From Clostridium sp. UBA4548 (GTDB taxonomy: Bacteria > Bacillota > Clostridia > Clostridiales > Clostridiaceae), in the NCBI RefSeq assembly GCF_002387895.1, contig NZ_DGLI01000041.1, forward strand, positions 1-47,084: DNA of 47,084 bases, given 5' to 3'. Position numbers and translations under genes: made by a program. Numbering within the stretch: position 1 is the stretch's first letter; each line of letters begins with the position of its first letter. This document shows positions 25,203 to 33,254 of this stretch, piece after piece. The notes under the pieces were generated by a model that was not told the DNA's origin, did no database searches, and saw only the letters and a program-made list of their open reading frames with translations.

Positions 25203-25676
25203 TTAAAAGTTAGCACTAGTTACTAGTAGTAATGACATAACGAAACCTAATAAAGCATATGTCTCAACCATTACTGTTAATATAATACCCTTAGTATTGT
25301 GTTCTGGTCTCTTTGCAAGAATTTGTACTGCTGAAGCTGCTGTTCTTGCCTGTGCAATTGCTGATTTCCAACCTGCGAAAGCTATAGGTAAACAAGCTAT
25401 CATTAAATAAGCACCATTTGCAAGGCTCATATCTGGTGATAATTGAAGCGATACTAACAGGGCAATAACGAACCCATATAGACCTTGTGTACCTGGCAAT
25501 AATTGAAGAATTAGAGCTTTACCAAACTTTTCTGGCTCTTCTGTTAATAATCCTGAGGCAGCTTCACCCACCATACCAACACCTTTTGCCGAACCAATCC
25601 CTGGCATTGCAGCTGCTAAGGCAACTCCCACAGCTCCAAAGAAAATACCTCCAAGACCATTAAATAATTCCATCAT
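25203..25676 (-). CDS. atpK: V-type ATP synthase subunit K (membrane rotor, sodium-type signature)
   Basis: 157 residues, four membrane helices as two fused hairpins. The ion site matches Enterococcus hirae NtpK with a shift of one: Leu60, Thr63, Gln64 (LLPGTQG), Gln109 (AIAQA) and Glu138 (MVETYALLG). NtpK with this set binds Na+. The first hairpin has Gln in place of the carboxylate, so one ion per subunit. AGGAGG lies 9 bases before ATG 25676. Confidence 0.96.
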   Translation of the reverse strand: MMELFNGLGGIFFGAVGVALAAAMPGIGSAKGVGMVGEAASGLLTEEPEKFGKALILQLLPGTQGLYGFVIALLVSLQLSPDMSLANGAYLMIACLPIAFAGWKSAIAQARTAASAVQILAKRPEHNTKGIILTVMVETYALLGFVMSLLLVTSANF

Positions 25677-25680
25677 AATT

Positions 25681-27657
25681 TTATTCCTCCTCATTTCCTG
25701 TTTTTAATATATTATAGTATTGTGAAGTAAATTTAAGTGGGCTAAAGGCTTTACCTCCACCCTCATAGAATTTACCAAAGTATTCAAGATACTGTAATCT
25801 ACTTGTGTGAACATATGAACCTAATGCGTTTATTAGTAAATTAAATATATGTCCAAAAGTAAAGATTATGGCTGCAAATATAATAGCAAAAAATGATCTT
25901 CCTAACATATCAACCATAATATTAAATGCTGAACCTATGAAGCCAGTAGCTAGTCCAAGAGCAGCAAGTCTTGTATAAGATACTAAATCTCCTACATATC
26001 CTGTAATTCCATATAGTGAGTAGAAGCCAGTTCCAAGTTTTCCACCTATAGACTTTTCTCCTCTTCCGTGGGTAAGTACTATTAAAATCATAGATATTAC
26101 AGTAATTATTCCTGCAACTTTTACAACTTGAGGACTTAGACCAAGTGTTTCTCCTGCACCTAATGCATTTACTGCCCAAATAATTGATCCTGTTAGAGTA
26201 AAATACCATAATCCTGCATCAAAGAATGCTGCTAAGGGATTTCCGTCTCTAATAAGTATATAAGCTTTAATTCCTAATCCAACAAATATTTGAATTAGTC
26301 CCATAGCTATAGAAACAATCATTAATAAACCTACATCACTATCAGGAGTCATCCATACTGGAGGTATTTTAATTGCGCCCCCAAAGTAACTTCCATAGAG
26401 AACTCCCCATACAATTGTTGATATACTTAAATAAAAAAACATTCTAACAGTTTTTCTCATATCACTATCTAAATTGAACCTTGCTAAGGCAATACCAGTT
26501 GCTAATAGCATTAAGATCCCATATCCAGCATCAGATAGCATCATTCCAAAAAACAGTATATAAAAGGGTGCAAACAAGGGTGTAGGATCAATTTCCTTGT
26601 ATCTTGGCATACTATACATTGCTGTAATAGGCTCAAAAGCTGAAAATACACCATTATTCTTTAATAGTATTGGTACATCTTCCCCCTGGGCCTCTGAGAA
26701 CTCAATGTAATATTCCTCACCTAAAGCACTACTTAAAACCTTTAAAAACTTATCATGGTTCTCTGTTGGATAATGCCCTTCTATAGCAATAATATTTTCG
26801 CTCTTTAAAAACAACCCCACAGACTTAAGTCTTATTAGTTTATTTTCATAGTACTCATGCACCATTTTGAATTCCTCTAGGTGTATTATATAGTTTTTGA
26901 TTTCTTCAACAATGTTGTTAATAGAGTGATTTAATTCAGCTATTTTTTTTATATAATCTTCTATAAGCTTTCTAGGAATTCCATCATAATTTAAAATTAT
27001 TTTGCTAAAGGAATATTTTTTTAGTAGCCCGCTAGCTAACTCTTCTTCATCTTTATGGAAAATCATAAGAACATTAGCTTCACGTGTATCTTCCCCAACA
27101 ACCTCTAAATAGTATCCAGCAAATCCATCTTGTAAATCTTTTCTAAGAGTTTCCATGAAAACTTGTGGAATAACTCCTAAAAAGCTGACTGTAGATTTAC
27201 TACTAAGTTGCGAAAAAGATGCATCTAAGTTCTCCCAAGCTCTAAGCTCTTCAATGCTATTTGAAAGCTTAGATATCTCACTTTTACTTTTATTAATTAG
27301 ATTTTCTTTTTCTTTTAACTCATTATAAATGATGCTCCAATTAGATTTAGATACCATTTCTGATAAACTATTATAGCCTATCTCTTTTTTACCTTCTTTT
27401 AAACTCTTTAACATACCTATCTTTTTACTATGACTACTTAAAAGCTCAATTGCAAAATTAATTTTTGATAATTCACCTTCGATTTCAGATATTTCAATGC
27501 TCTCATTATCTCTTTTAAGTTCACTAAACCCACTTTCTTCTAGGTCTGCAAGATATGCAAACTCAACATTTTCAAATGTTTGTAGTTTTTCAAGCAAAGA
27601 ATATTTTTGTGATTCAAAGGCTAAGAGTGTAAATTTATTCATCTTAACTATTGCCAT
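25681..27657 (-). CDS. atpI: V-type ATP synthase subunit I (stator, a-type)
   Basis: 658 residues. The N-terminal half is soluble with coiled coils (about 50-130 and 215-280); the C-terminal half from about 365 has seven or eight membrane helices. FFGMMLSDAGYGI, LLSYTRLAALGLA-type VSYTRLAALGLATG with its conserved Arg, and the final FTFGHIFNLLINALGSYVHTSRLQYLEYF (read in parts) are subunit I signatures. It carries the ion half-channels. It overlaps the upstream small subunit by 14 bases. Confidence 0.95.
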   Translation of the reverse strand: MAIVKMNKFTLLAFESQKYSLLEKLQTFENVEFAYLADLEESGFSELKRDNESIEISEIEGELSKINFAIELLSSHSKKIGMLKSLKEGKKEIGYNSLSEMVSKSNWSIIYNELKEKENLINKSKSEISKLSNSIEELRAWENLDASFSQLSSKSTVSFLGVIPQVFMETLRKDLQDGFAGYYLEVVGEDTREANVLMIFHKDEEELASGLLKKYSFSKIILNYDGIPRKLIEDYIKKIAELNHSINNIVEEIKNYIIHLEEFKMVHEYYENKLIRLKSVGLFLKSENIIAIEGHYPTENHDKFLKVLSSALGEEYYIEFSEAQGEDVPILLKNNGVFSAFEPITAMYSMPRYKEIDPTPLFAPFYILFFGMMLSDAGYGILMLLATGIALARFNLDSDMRKTVRMFFYLSISTIVWGVLYGSYFGGAIKIPPVWMTPDSDVGLLMIVSIAMGLIQIFVGLGIKAYILIRDGNPLAAFFDAGLWYFTLTGSIIWAVNALGAGETLGLSPQVVKVAGIITVISMILIVLTHGRGEKSIGGKLGTGFYSLYGITGYVGDLVSYTRLAALGLATGFIGSAFNIMVDMLGRSFFAIIFAAIIFTFGHIFNLLINALGSYVHTSRLQYLEYFGKFYEGGGKAFSPLKFTSQYYNILKTGNEEE

Positions 27658-27970
27658 TGAAATTCACTATCCTCTCAATTACTAAATTTACAGCTAAATT
27701 GAATTTGTCTTCTTGAATATTAATTATTTTGTTAATTTGTTCTTCTCCTATTTTTAAGATAGGTTCTGCTTTAATATTACCTTCTAATAATGCTCTTTCC
27801 TTTATAAGTTTTGTTTCTTCCTCCGCCTTGTTTATAAGTGTACTGTATTCATTTTCTCCTTTAAGCTCAGCATTCTTAATAATGTTCTTACTATCTTCTA
27901 TTGCCTTTTCCAAAATAGCTGAAGCATTGCATTCTGCCTCTTTAATTTTATTAATTGCATCCATTGCCAA
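27644..27970 (-). CDS. V-type ATP synthase subunit G/H (peripheral stalk coiled coil)
   Basis: 108 residues, almost entirely one charged helix with heptad spacing (AINKIKEAECNASAILEKAIED and on). Position at the head of the operon before subunit I matches the AhaH/NtpF gene of other operons. The start is TTG at 27970 with GGTGG 7 bases upstream; ATG at 27964 is the alternative. First gene of the nine-gene operon. Confidence 0.88.
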   Translation of the reverse strand: MAMDAINKIKEAECNASAILEKAIEDSKNIIKNAELKGENEYSTLINKAEEETKLIKERALLEGNIKAEPILKIGEEQINKIINIQEDKFNLAVNLVIERIVNFNGNS

Positions 27971-28009
27971 AATATCACCACCTTCGACATAACTTTGTGT
28001 TATTAATAA

Positions 28010-28032
28010 AATATAGTATATGATACTATATT
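28010..28032 (-). promoter_or_regulatory. Perfect inverted repeat in the V-ATPase promoter region
   Basis: AATATAGTAT (28010-28019) and ATACTATATT (28023-28032) are perfect 10-bp arms with a 3-base centre, 40 bases upstream of the first gene. On the minus strand TTGATG then TATATT at about 18 bp spacing overlaps it, so it could be an operator over the -10 element. Confidence 0.45.
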
Positions 28033-28351
28033 ACATCAAATTGCCAACTTTTAAAAGTGTTAATTGGTGTTTTTATATTAAAATTTATTTTCTAATCCAA
28101 ATATTTCAAGTATTCTGAAATATTTACTTAATATTTAGTACATATTTTGTTAATATTATCTTAATATTTGCATGCTTTTTTAATAATTTGTTATTTATTT
28201 ATTTGTGGTAATTCAATATGTTATTATCATCAAGTATTTTATTTCAAAATATCATAAACGCATTTATTAAATGTATATGCCTATACTATCGTTTATAATT
28301 CATAATACTTTAACACTTTTTCCAATTATAATTGTTACTTTTTCCTTAAAT
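28033..28351. other. AT-rich intergenic region upstream of the V-ATPase operon
   Basis: No ORF, RNA gene or repeat that I can support. On the minus strand TTGGCA near 28040-28045 is a possible -35 for the V-ATPase operon. Confidence 0.4.
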
Positions 28352-28388
28352 AGGGAACCAATTAGATACTTTCTAACTTTGGCTCCCT
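28352..28388 (-). terminator. Terminator after the radical SAM gene
   Basis: AGGGAACCAA (28352-28361) and TTGGCTCCCT (28379-28388) form a 10-bp stem with one G-T pair, extended by TTAG/CTAA; ATTTAAGG follows on the minus strand. Confidence 0.65.
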
Positions 28389-28428
28389 AACATTTTTCAT
28401 TTATATTTAATTAAATTTAATCTAACAG

Positions 28429-30138
28429 CTATTTTTTCTTATTTTTGCTAATGAAAACATAATCATCATCAGTGTTTGAAAAGGCAATATAGGTTTCCTT
28501 GAAAATCTCTAATTTTTCAACTATAAAAGTTTCTATATTAAAGTTAAATTTATGTATTGTAATCTCATTAGGGTTATCTATTTTCCTTTCCTCAATTAAC
28601 TCATCTTTAATAGCTCTTTCTATGGTTTTATCTATCTTATTTTCCAAGAAAGTAGGAAGTCCTTTTTTCTTATTAAATCTTAAATAATCAAATTTAACTA
28701 TATCCTTAACTAGTTCAGTATTTTTTATACTCATGGTTTCGTTGAAATCAATGAAAACCTTGTAGTAATCAGATGAAGAAATATTTCTTTTAAAATACCC
28801 CATATTCTCAAAAAATTGAGCAAGTTCATAATAGAAATCAAAAGGTGTTTCAAAATAGGCACTATTAATAAAACACTGCAGAATATTATTAAATTTACCA
28901 CTATTTAAATATTTATCAACCACATGTTCTATTTTCTTTAAAACAATTAGTTCTTCGTAAGATATGTCCTTTGTCTTTAAAATTTCATAAGGCGGATAAG
29001 GCGAATAAACCATTCCCCATTTTTCAGCTTCTTCTCGCATAGAGGATCCTTTTAAAAGTTTTAAAAAACCCAGTTGGAGTTCATCGGGTTCTATTTCATA
29101 CACTTCATTAAAAGAGTTTCTGAAAGACTTATAATCTTCTCCAGGAAGTCCCGCAATTAAATCTAAATGCTGCTTAACATTCTTTATTTTCTTTAGTTCT
29201 TCTACTTCCTCTTTAATGTTTGAAAAATCAATTTCCCTATTTATATTCTTTAATACCTGTTTATTTGTGCTTTGAACTCCTATTTCAAATTGAATAGTAT
29301 TTGGTTTTGCACAAGCTAAAACTTTTAAAGACTCCTTGCTTAATAAATCAGCAGAAATCTCAAAATGAAAACTACAATCTCCACCTTCTTTTACCAAGAA
29401 CTCCCATATTTCGTTGGCAAATTTTTTATTACAGTTAAAGGTTCTATCTACGAATTTAACTAACCTTACCCCTTTTTCAATAAAAAATTTTAAATCCCTT
29501 TTTACCCTCTCCATATCTAAAAATCTAACTCCATGAGTAGTGGATGATAAACAATATTTACAGTTAAAGGGACAGCCTCTTGAGCCTTCATAATATACAA
29601 TCTTGTTATTTAAGTCTTCTTGTTCTGTATATGGGAAAACTATTTTATTCATATCCATGAGTTGCCTTTTTCCACCGTAAGTTATTTTATTATCTTTTCT
29701 TATATATAGTCCCTTGACTTGCTGGAAGTTAAACCTCTCCTTGTGTTCATCTTCATATATTTTTCCCTGAATAAATTCTCTAAAAGTTTCTTCGCCTTCA
29801 CCTTCAATAACATACTCCCCTACATTTCTGCTTATAAAATCCTCAGCATCGAAACTAGATTCAGGTCCTCCATAAAATATCTCTATCTCTGGTTTAATTA
29901 ATCGAATTAAAGTTGTTAATCTATTAATAAATTCAACATTCCATATATAACAGGAAAAACCTAGTATGCTAGGTTTTTCAGCTAAAATATCCTCTACAAC
30001 TCTTTCGGGCCTATCATTAATGGAAAACTCCATAAGTTCACAGCTATATCGTAAGTCTCTAGTATAAGCCTCTAAATACCTAATTGCTAAGTTACTGTGA
30101 ACAAACTTGGAATTAACACCAACTAAAACTACTTTCAT
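28429..30138 (-). CDS. B12-binding radical SAM protein with C-terminal DUF4080-like region
   Basis: 569 residues. An N-terminal cobalamin-binding Rossmann domain (about 1-140; LGFSCYIWN, FYGGPESSF) is followed by a radical SAM core with CPFNCKYC, cysteines at 189, 193 and 196 holding the 4Fe-4S cluster, then a C-terminal region of about 200 residues seen in clostridial proteins of this type. Family members often methylate or rearrange unactivated carbons; the substrate here is unknown. ATG at 30138 is taken as start; upstream TTG codons in frame exist, and the gene is close to, and coupled with, the stop of the methyltransferase-like gene at 30144. Confidence 0.88.
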   Translation of the reverse strand: MKVVLVGVNSKFVHSNLAIRYLEAYTRDLRYSCELMEFSINDRPERVVEDILAEKPSILGFSCYIWNVEFINRLTTLIRLIKPEIEIFYGGPESSFDAEDFISRNVGEYVIEGEGEETFREFIQGKIYEDEHKERFNFQQVKGLYIRKDNKITYGGKRQLMDMNKIVFPYTEQEDLNNKIVYYEGSRGCPFNCKYCLSSTTHGVRFLDMERVKRDLKFFIEKGVRLVKFVDRTFNCNKKFANEIWEFLVKEGGDCSFHFEISADLLSKESLKVLACAKPNTIQFEIGVQSTNKQVLKNINREIDFSNIKEEVEELKKIKNVKQHLDLIAGLPGEDYKSFRNSFNEVYEIEPDELQLGFLKLLKGSSMREEAEKWGMVYSPYPPYEILKTKDISYEELIVLKKIEHVVDKYLNSGKFNNILQCFINSAYFETPFDFYYELAQFFENMGYFKRNISSSDYYKVFIDFNETMSIKNTELVKDIVKFDYLRFNKKKGLPTFLENKIDKTIERAIKDELIEERKIDNPNEITIHKFNFNIETFIVEKLEIFKETYIAFSNTDDDYVFISKNKKK

Positions 30139-30143
30139 ACTCT

Positions 30144-30647
30144 TCAAATTCCTCTCTTTTTGCAAACTATACTAAATATATTATCAGAGTGCTTTATATC
30201 TAAAACTTCAAAAAACTCCTTTAATACACTTATTATTTTTTCTTTTGAATTATTTGTAAATGGGTTATAACAATTTATTTTGAAATCTTTTAAGGATTTA
30301 TCAGGCAAAGAAACCTTAATATTTCCCTTAAAAAGTTTTAATGGCTTTTTGTCTACATCCCAAATATAAACATATCCATTACTCTTTAGAGAACCATTTA
30401 TATTTTCAAATAACTTTTTCTTTTCTTTACTATTGACTATATTGTGCAAAGAAAAAAATAATATGCAGGAATCATAGTAATTATTCTTCAGAGCTTCATT
30501 ACTTTGTTGCCCTTCTAAATAATCTACATCTAAATCCTCATCATAGTATTTATAAACATTATAAATCACTCCACTGTTATCTAATCCAACATCTAAGATG
30601 TTACCTCTAAATATTTCCTTTTCTAAGCTTATAAAAATATTATTCAT
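30144..30647 (-). CDS. Small degenerate SAM-methyltransferase-like protein
   Basis: 167 residues. NILDVGLDNSGVIY (16-29) sits where motif I (D-x-G-x-G-x-G) would be but has lost the second and third glycines. DSCILFFSLHNI (about 59-70) resembles motif IV, and SLKSNGYVYIWD motif V/VI. The fold is probably Rossmann-like but SAM binding is doubtful. It is directly upstream of the B12-radical SAM gene and probably cotranscribed, so it may act with it. Its ribosome binding site (AGAGGTG) lies inside a 12-bp hairpin. Confidence 0.65.
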   Translation of the reverse strand: MNNIFISLEKEIFRGNILDVGLDNSGVIYNVYKYYDEDLDVDYLEGQQSNEALKNNYYDSCILFFSLHNIVNSKEKKKLFENINGSLKSNGYVYIWDVDKKPLKLFKGNIKVSLPDKSLKDFKINCYNPFTNNSKEKIISVLKEFFEVLDIKHSDNIFSIVCKKRGI

Positions 30648-30652
30648 AATTT

Positions 30653-30695
30653 CACCTCTTTGGAATATTTTACCATATACTTCTCCAAAGAGGTG
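30653..30695 (-). promoter_or_regulatory. Hairpin covering the ribosome binding site of the methyltransferase-like gene
   Basis: CACCTCTTTGGA (30653-30664) and TCCAAAGAGGTG (30684-30695) are perfect 12-bp arms with a 19-base loop. In the minus-strand mRNA the 3' arm is the Shine-Dalgarno AGAGGTG, 6 bases before the ATG. No U-tract follows, so a simple terminator is less likely than translation control. Confidence 0.65.
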
Positions 30696-30706
30696 TAAAT
30701 TCCTTC

Positions 30707-31414
30707 TTAGCTATATAAATTTTTAAAATTTTCATAGAACATCAATAGGAATCCAGCAGTGGTTTGATTTGCTCTTAACAAAACTTTTTCAGTAATCTTA
30801 CTAAACCTTTCATCCTTATTCCTTAAATTTTGAAATTTTTTCTCTACAGCAACAGCGTACTTAGTGTTTTCCATTATAAATTCTTCCGGACTTTTGAATG
30901 TCAAAACTCCATGCCTTATGTGATGCTTATATCCATTAGTTACTTCGCTTATCACATAGGTTTCAAAACCTTTGTGATTCCTTAATTTTCTCTTGGCATG
31001 GGCAGGCACTGTGGAATCTTGAATTAAATGACAAGCAGCCCCCAGAAAAAACATAGATTTTTCATACTCCTTATTTTTAGCATAACATATTGCTGTATTG
31101 TAATACCTAGTGCATTCTGTGAATGCATTAGAAAAACCATAAAGGCCATTTCCTTCTTCATGATGATAAAAGTGATTAGTACTTTTAAAATCTGAATCTG
31201 CCCAAACCACCCCTTTATTTAACGACTCCTCATATTTCTTGAAAAAACTGTATTCTTTATCATAACCTTCACTTTTTAACATGTCTAAAGCTTCTAAATT
31301 AATGAATTTATGAACTACACAATCTGTCCTTTTAACTTTTTTCTTTATGGGATTAACCATATAAAGAAATACTTTCATTGTATTACTGTAAGTGCTTTCT
31401 ATTCGTTTTTTCAT
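30707..31414 (-). CDS. Zinc-dependent phospholipase C-like protein without a signal peptide
   Basis: 235 residues related to the alpha-toxin/PLC domain. The zinc-ligand pattern is visible: His35 (VVHKFINLEALD), Asp73/75 and His81 (WADSDFKSTNHFYH), His129, Asp133 and His139 (CHLIQDSTVPAHA), His147 and Glu151 (HKGFETYV). Spacing of His129-Asp133-His139 equals His126-Asp130-His136 of alpha-toxin. Unlike the toxins there is no secretion signal and no mature N-terminal Trp that would act as ligand, and no C2-like C-terminal domain. It may act in the cytosol or inside the developing spore; activity is uncertain. ATG has GAAGG upstream. Confidence 0.82.
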   Translation of the reverse strand: MKKRIESTYSNTMKVFLYMVNPIKKKVKRTDCVVHKFINLEALDMLKSEGYDKEYSFFKKYEESLNKGVVWADSDFKSTNHFYHHEEGNGLYGFSNAFTECTRYYNTAICYAKNKEYEKSMFFLGAACHLIQDSTVPAHAKRKLRNHKGFETYVISEVTNGYKHHIRHGVLTFKSPEEFIMENTKYAVAVEKKFQNLRNKDERFSKITEKVLLRANQTTAGFLLMFYENFKNLYS

Positions 31415-31518
31415 GATTTCACCTTCAGTTTATAATATTTTACAAGTATCATAAGAAATTTATATTTTGCAGATCTTTAGCTTATTAAGTAACTTTTTCA
31501 CTACTAATTCTTTCACTA

Positions 31519-31666
31519 AGGCATCTTAAAATAAATAACAAGTCAAAGATGTGAAGGATATTTTGAGTTAGGCAAGGAAGCAGGTTCCGCTATCTAAGGG
31601 TTCTGTTAACGAAGTATAACACAAAATAGGCCAGCATAATGACTTATTTATTTTTTGAAGATGCCT
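31519..31666. repeat. 148-bp MITE-like element with 27-bp terminal inverted repeats
   Basis: Left end 31519-31545 begins AGGCATCTT and ends AAGTCA; right end 31640-31666 begins TGACTT and ends AAGATGCCT. The two match as inverted repeats apart from small gaps. Inside, TATTTTG and CAAAATA also face each other, so the whole can fold into a long hairpin. The core is richer in G and C than its surroundings (GGAAGCAGGTTCCGC). It has no ORF. No clear target-site duplication is seen. It fills most of the 345-base gap between the phospholipase-like and beta-propeller genes; the rest of that gap shows nothing. Confidence 0.7.
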
Positions 31667-31759
31667 AATATATTTTATTAGAAACACGTCTAAATATCTA
31701 GTACTTTATTTATTTATAAAACTTATTTACTATGTTAGTATATAAATTTTATATTAATA

Positions 31760-33067
31760 TTATTTATGTTTTACTCTTAATAGCAATAAAATAATAGATA
31801 CAATGGAAGTTAAAGTTATAACTAATAAACTTAGATACATATTATTGTTAAAATAAGTTGAATCACTGTCTGTTTTAGAACTAACACTATATAGTATACC
31901 CTCACTATTTTCTAATAATAATAACTGATCCTCTATAATTTTCATACTTGTTATATTACTCTTGTCTCCTAGACTTAGGAAGGTTACTGGTCTTTCTTTT
32001 GTATTGTATGATAAAATTTCATTATTTTTTTTATCGTAAAAAATAATATTATCCTTACCTATTAATAGTCCTTTAGTATCGATACAAAGACTACCAAGAG
32101 TTTTTACGTCATTATGCTGGTAAACAGGTGCAGGTGGATTGTTGCTAGGATGCTTTTCCAATAAAAAAGAATTAGTTACATTTTCTTTACTAGAAAATCT
32201 TGGTGAGGTAACTGGGTCCCCACCCGAAAAATCTGGAAAGCCATGCCAAACCCCTTTTTTTATTTCATAAATATAATCAGAATCATTTGCAACAGGTCTT
32301 AACCCTCTATCTTCCATTCCACCTATAGTTCCATAAATTTTACCCTCACTTGAAAAATCTAAACCAGAAATGTTCCTAACTCCCCATGCAAAGGTTTCGT
32401 AGGCCTTTGTATTAAGATTATATATAAGAACTGTTGATGTTCCAATTTTACTACCTTCTATAATCTGGCCTTTTATATTTTCCGTATTATTTGGGACAAA
32501 AGCCCCATTGTTATTTTCACCAAACTTAGTTCCCTTTAGAGTTATTTTTTTAGGAGTATAATCATGATGACTAGGATAAGTAGATATCCACTTATTATCC
32601 GGTCCAACCACACCAGAATTGGTAGCTGCACCTACTGTTATAAATAGATAATCACCCTTCACTTTCATTAAAATCCTAGGAAAATCCCCATAGTTTGGGA
32701 TATTTTCTATGCAGTTTTCCATTTGTCTACTTTCAATGTCATATGACACTAACTTATCCTTAGTTGCAATATATAACTTATTATTATAGTATTCCATGCT
32801 CCAAATATTAAAATCATTATCTTCCATTAGCACGTAACTTTTTCCATTTTTCTCTATAGCTACAACTTTATTTGTGAAAGCTATGAAATAAGTTCCCTTA
32901 TTATCCTTAGTAAAATCTACTGAGTTTTCTAACCCCTTGTACTTTAATTGTACTTCTATCTTTTTGTCGTTGCAACTAATACTATATTGATTGTTATTTT
33001 TGCTTACTAAAAACAATATAGATATTGAAAATATAATTATTATTATCCAACCAACTAATTTCTTCAT
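31760..33067 (-). CDS. Membrane-anchored glucose/sorbosone dehydrogenase-like beta-propeller protein
   Basis: 435 residues. A signal anchor (5-22) and a C-terminal membrane helix (about 405-428, followed by RVKHK) bracket a six-bladed propeller. VGAATNSGVVGPDN, FAWGVRNISGLDF, GKIYGTIGG and WHGFPDFSGGDPV are the glucose/sorbosone dehydrogenase motifs, the family that includes PQQ enzymes and eukaryotic Hhip-like proteins. PQQ use in an anaerobe is doubtful, so an enzymatic role is not claimed. ATG at 33067 is chosen because GGGGG is 4 to 8 bases upstream; the frame also opens at GTG 33079 inside that site. Confidence 0.8.
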   Translation of the reverse strand: MKKLVGWIIIIIFSISILFLVSKNNNQYSISCNDKKIEVQLKYKGLENSVDFTKDNKGTYFIAFTNKVVAIEKNGKSYVLMEDNDFNIWSMEYYNNKLYIATKDKLVSYDIESRQMENCIENIPNYGDFPRILMKVKGDYLFITVGAATNSGVVGPDNKWISTYPSHHDYTPKKITLKGTKFGENNNGAFVPNNTENIKGQIIEGSKIGTSTVLIYNLNTKAYETFAWGVRNISGLDFSSEGKIYGTIGGMEDRGLRPVANDSDYIYEIKKGVWHGFPDFSGGDPVTSPRFSSKENVTNSFLLEKHPSNNPPAPVYQHNDVKTLGSLCIDTKGLLIGKDNIIFYDKKNNEILSYNTKERPVTFLSLGDKSNITSMKIIEDQLLLLENSEGILYSVSSKTDSDSTYFNNNMYLSLLVITLTSIVSIILLLLRVKHK

Positions 33068-33254
33068 AAAATCCCCCACTATATATTTCTTAGTTTATAT
33101 ATATTTGAAAGAAAGAAAATATAGAATTATTAGTTTAATTAAAATCCACTGAAAAGTTTTACTAATAATATTTACCAATTGAATATAAACTGTTATTATA
33201 TTTTTTAGGATACATATAATATGTATTGCAATTTAAAACGAAGGAGGAATTATT

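Noticed and set aside
25922..26209. A 95-codon minus-strand ORF within the V-ATPase subunit I gene.
   Set aside because: It is an out-of-frame shadow of the subunit I membrane domain, with Arg/Cys-rich non-protein-like composition.
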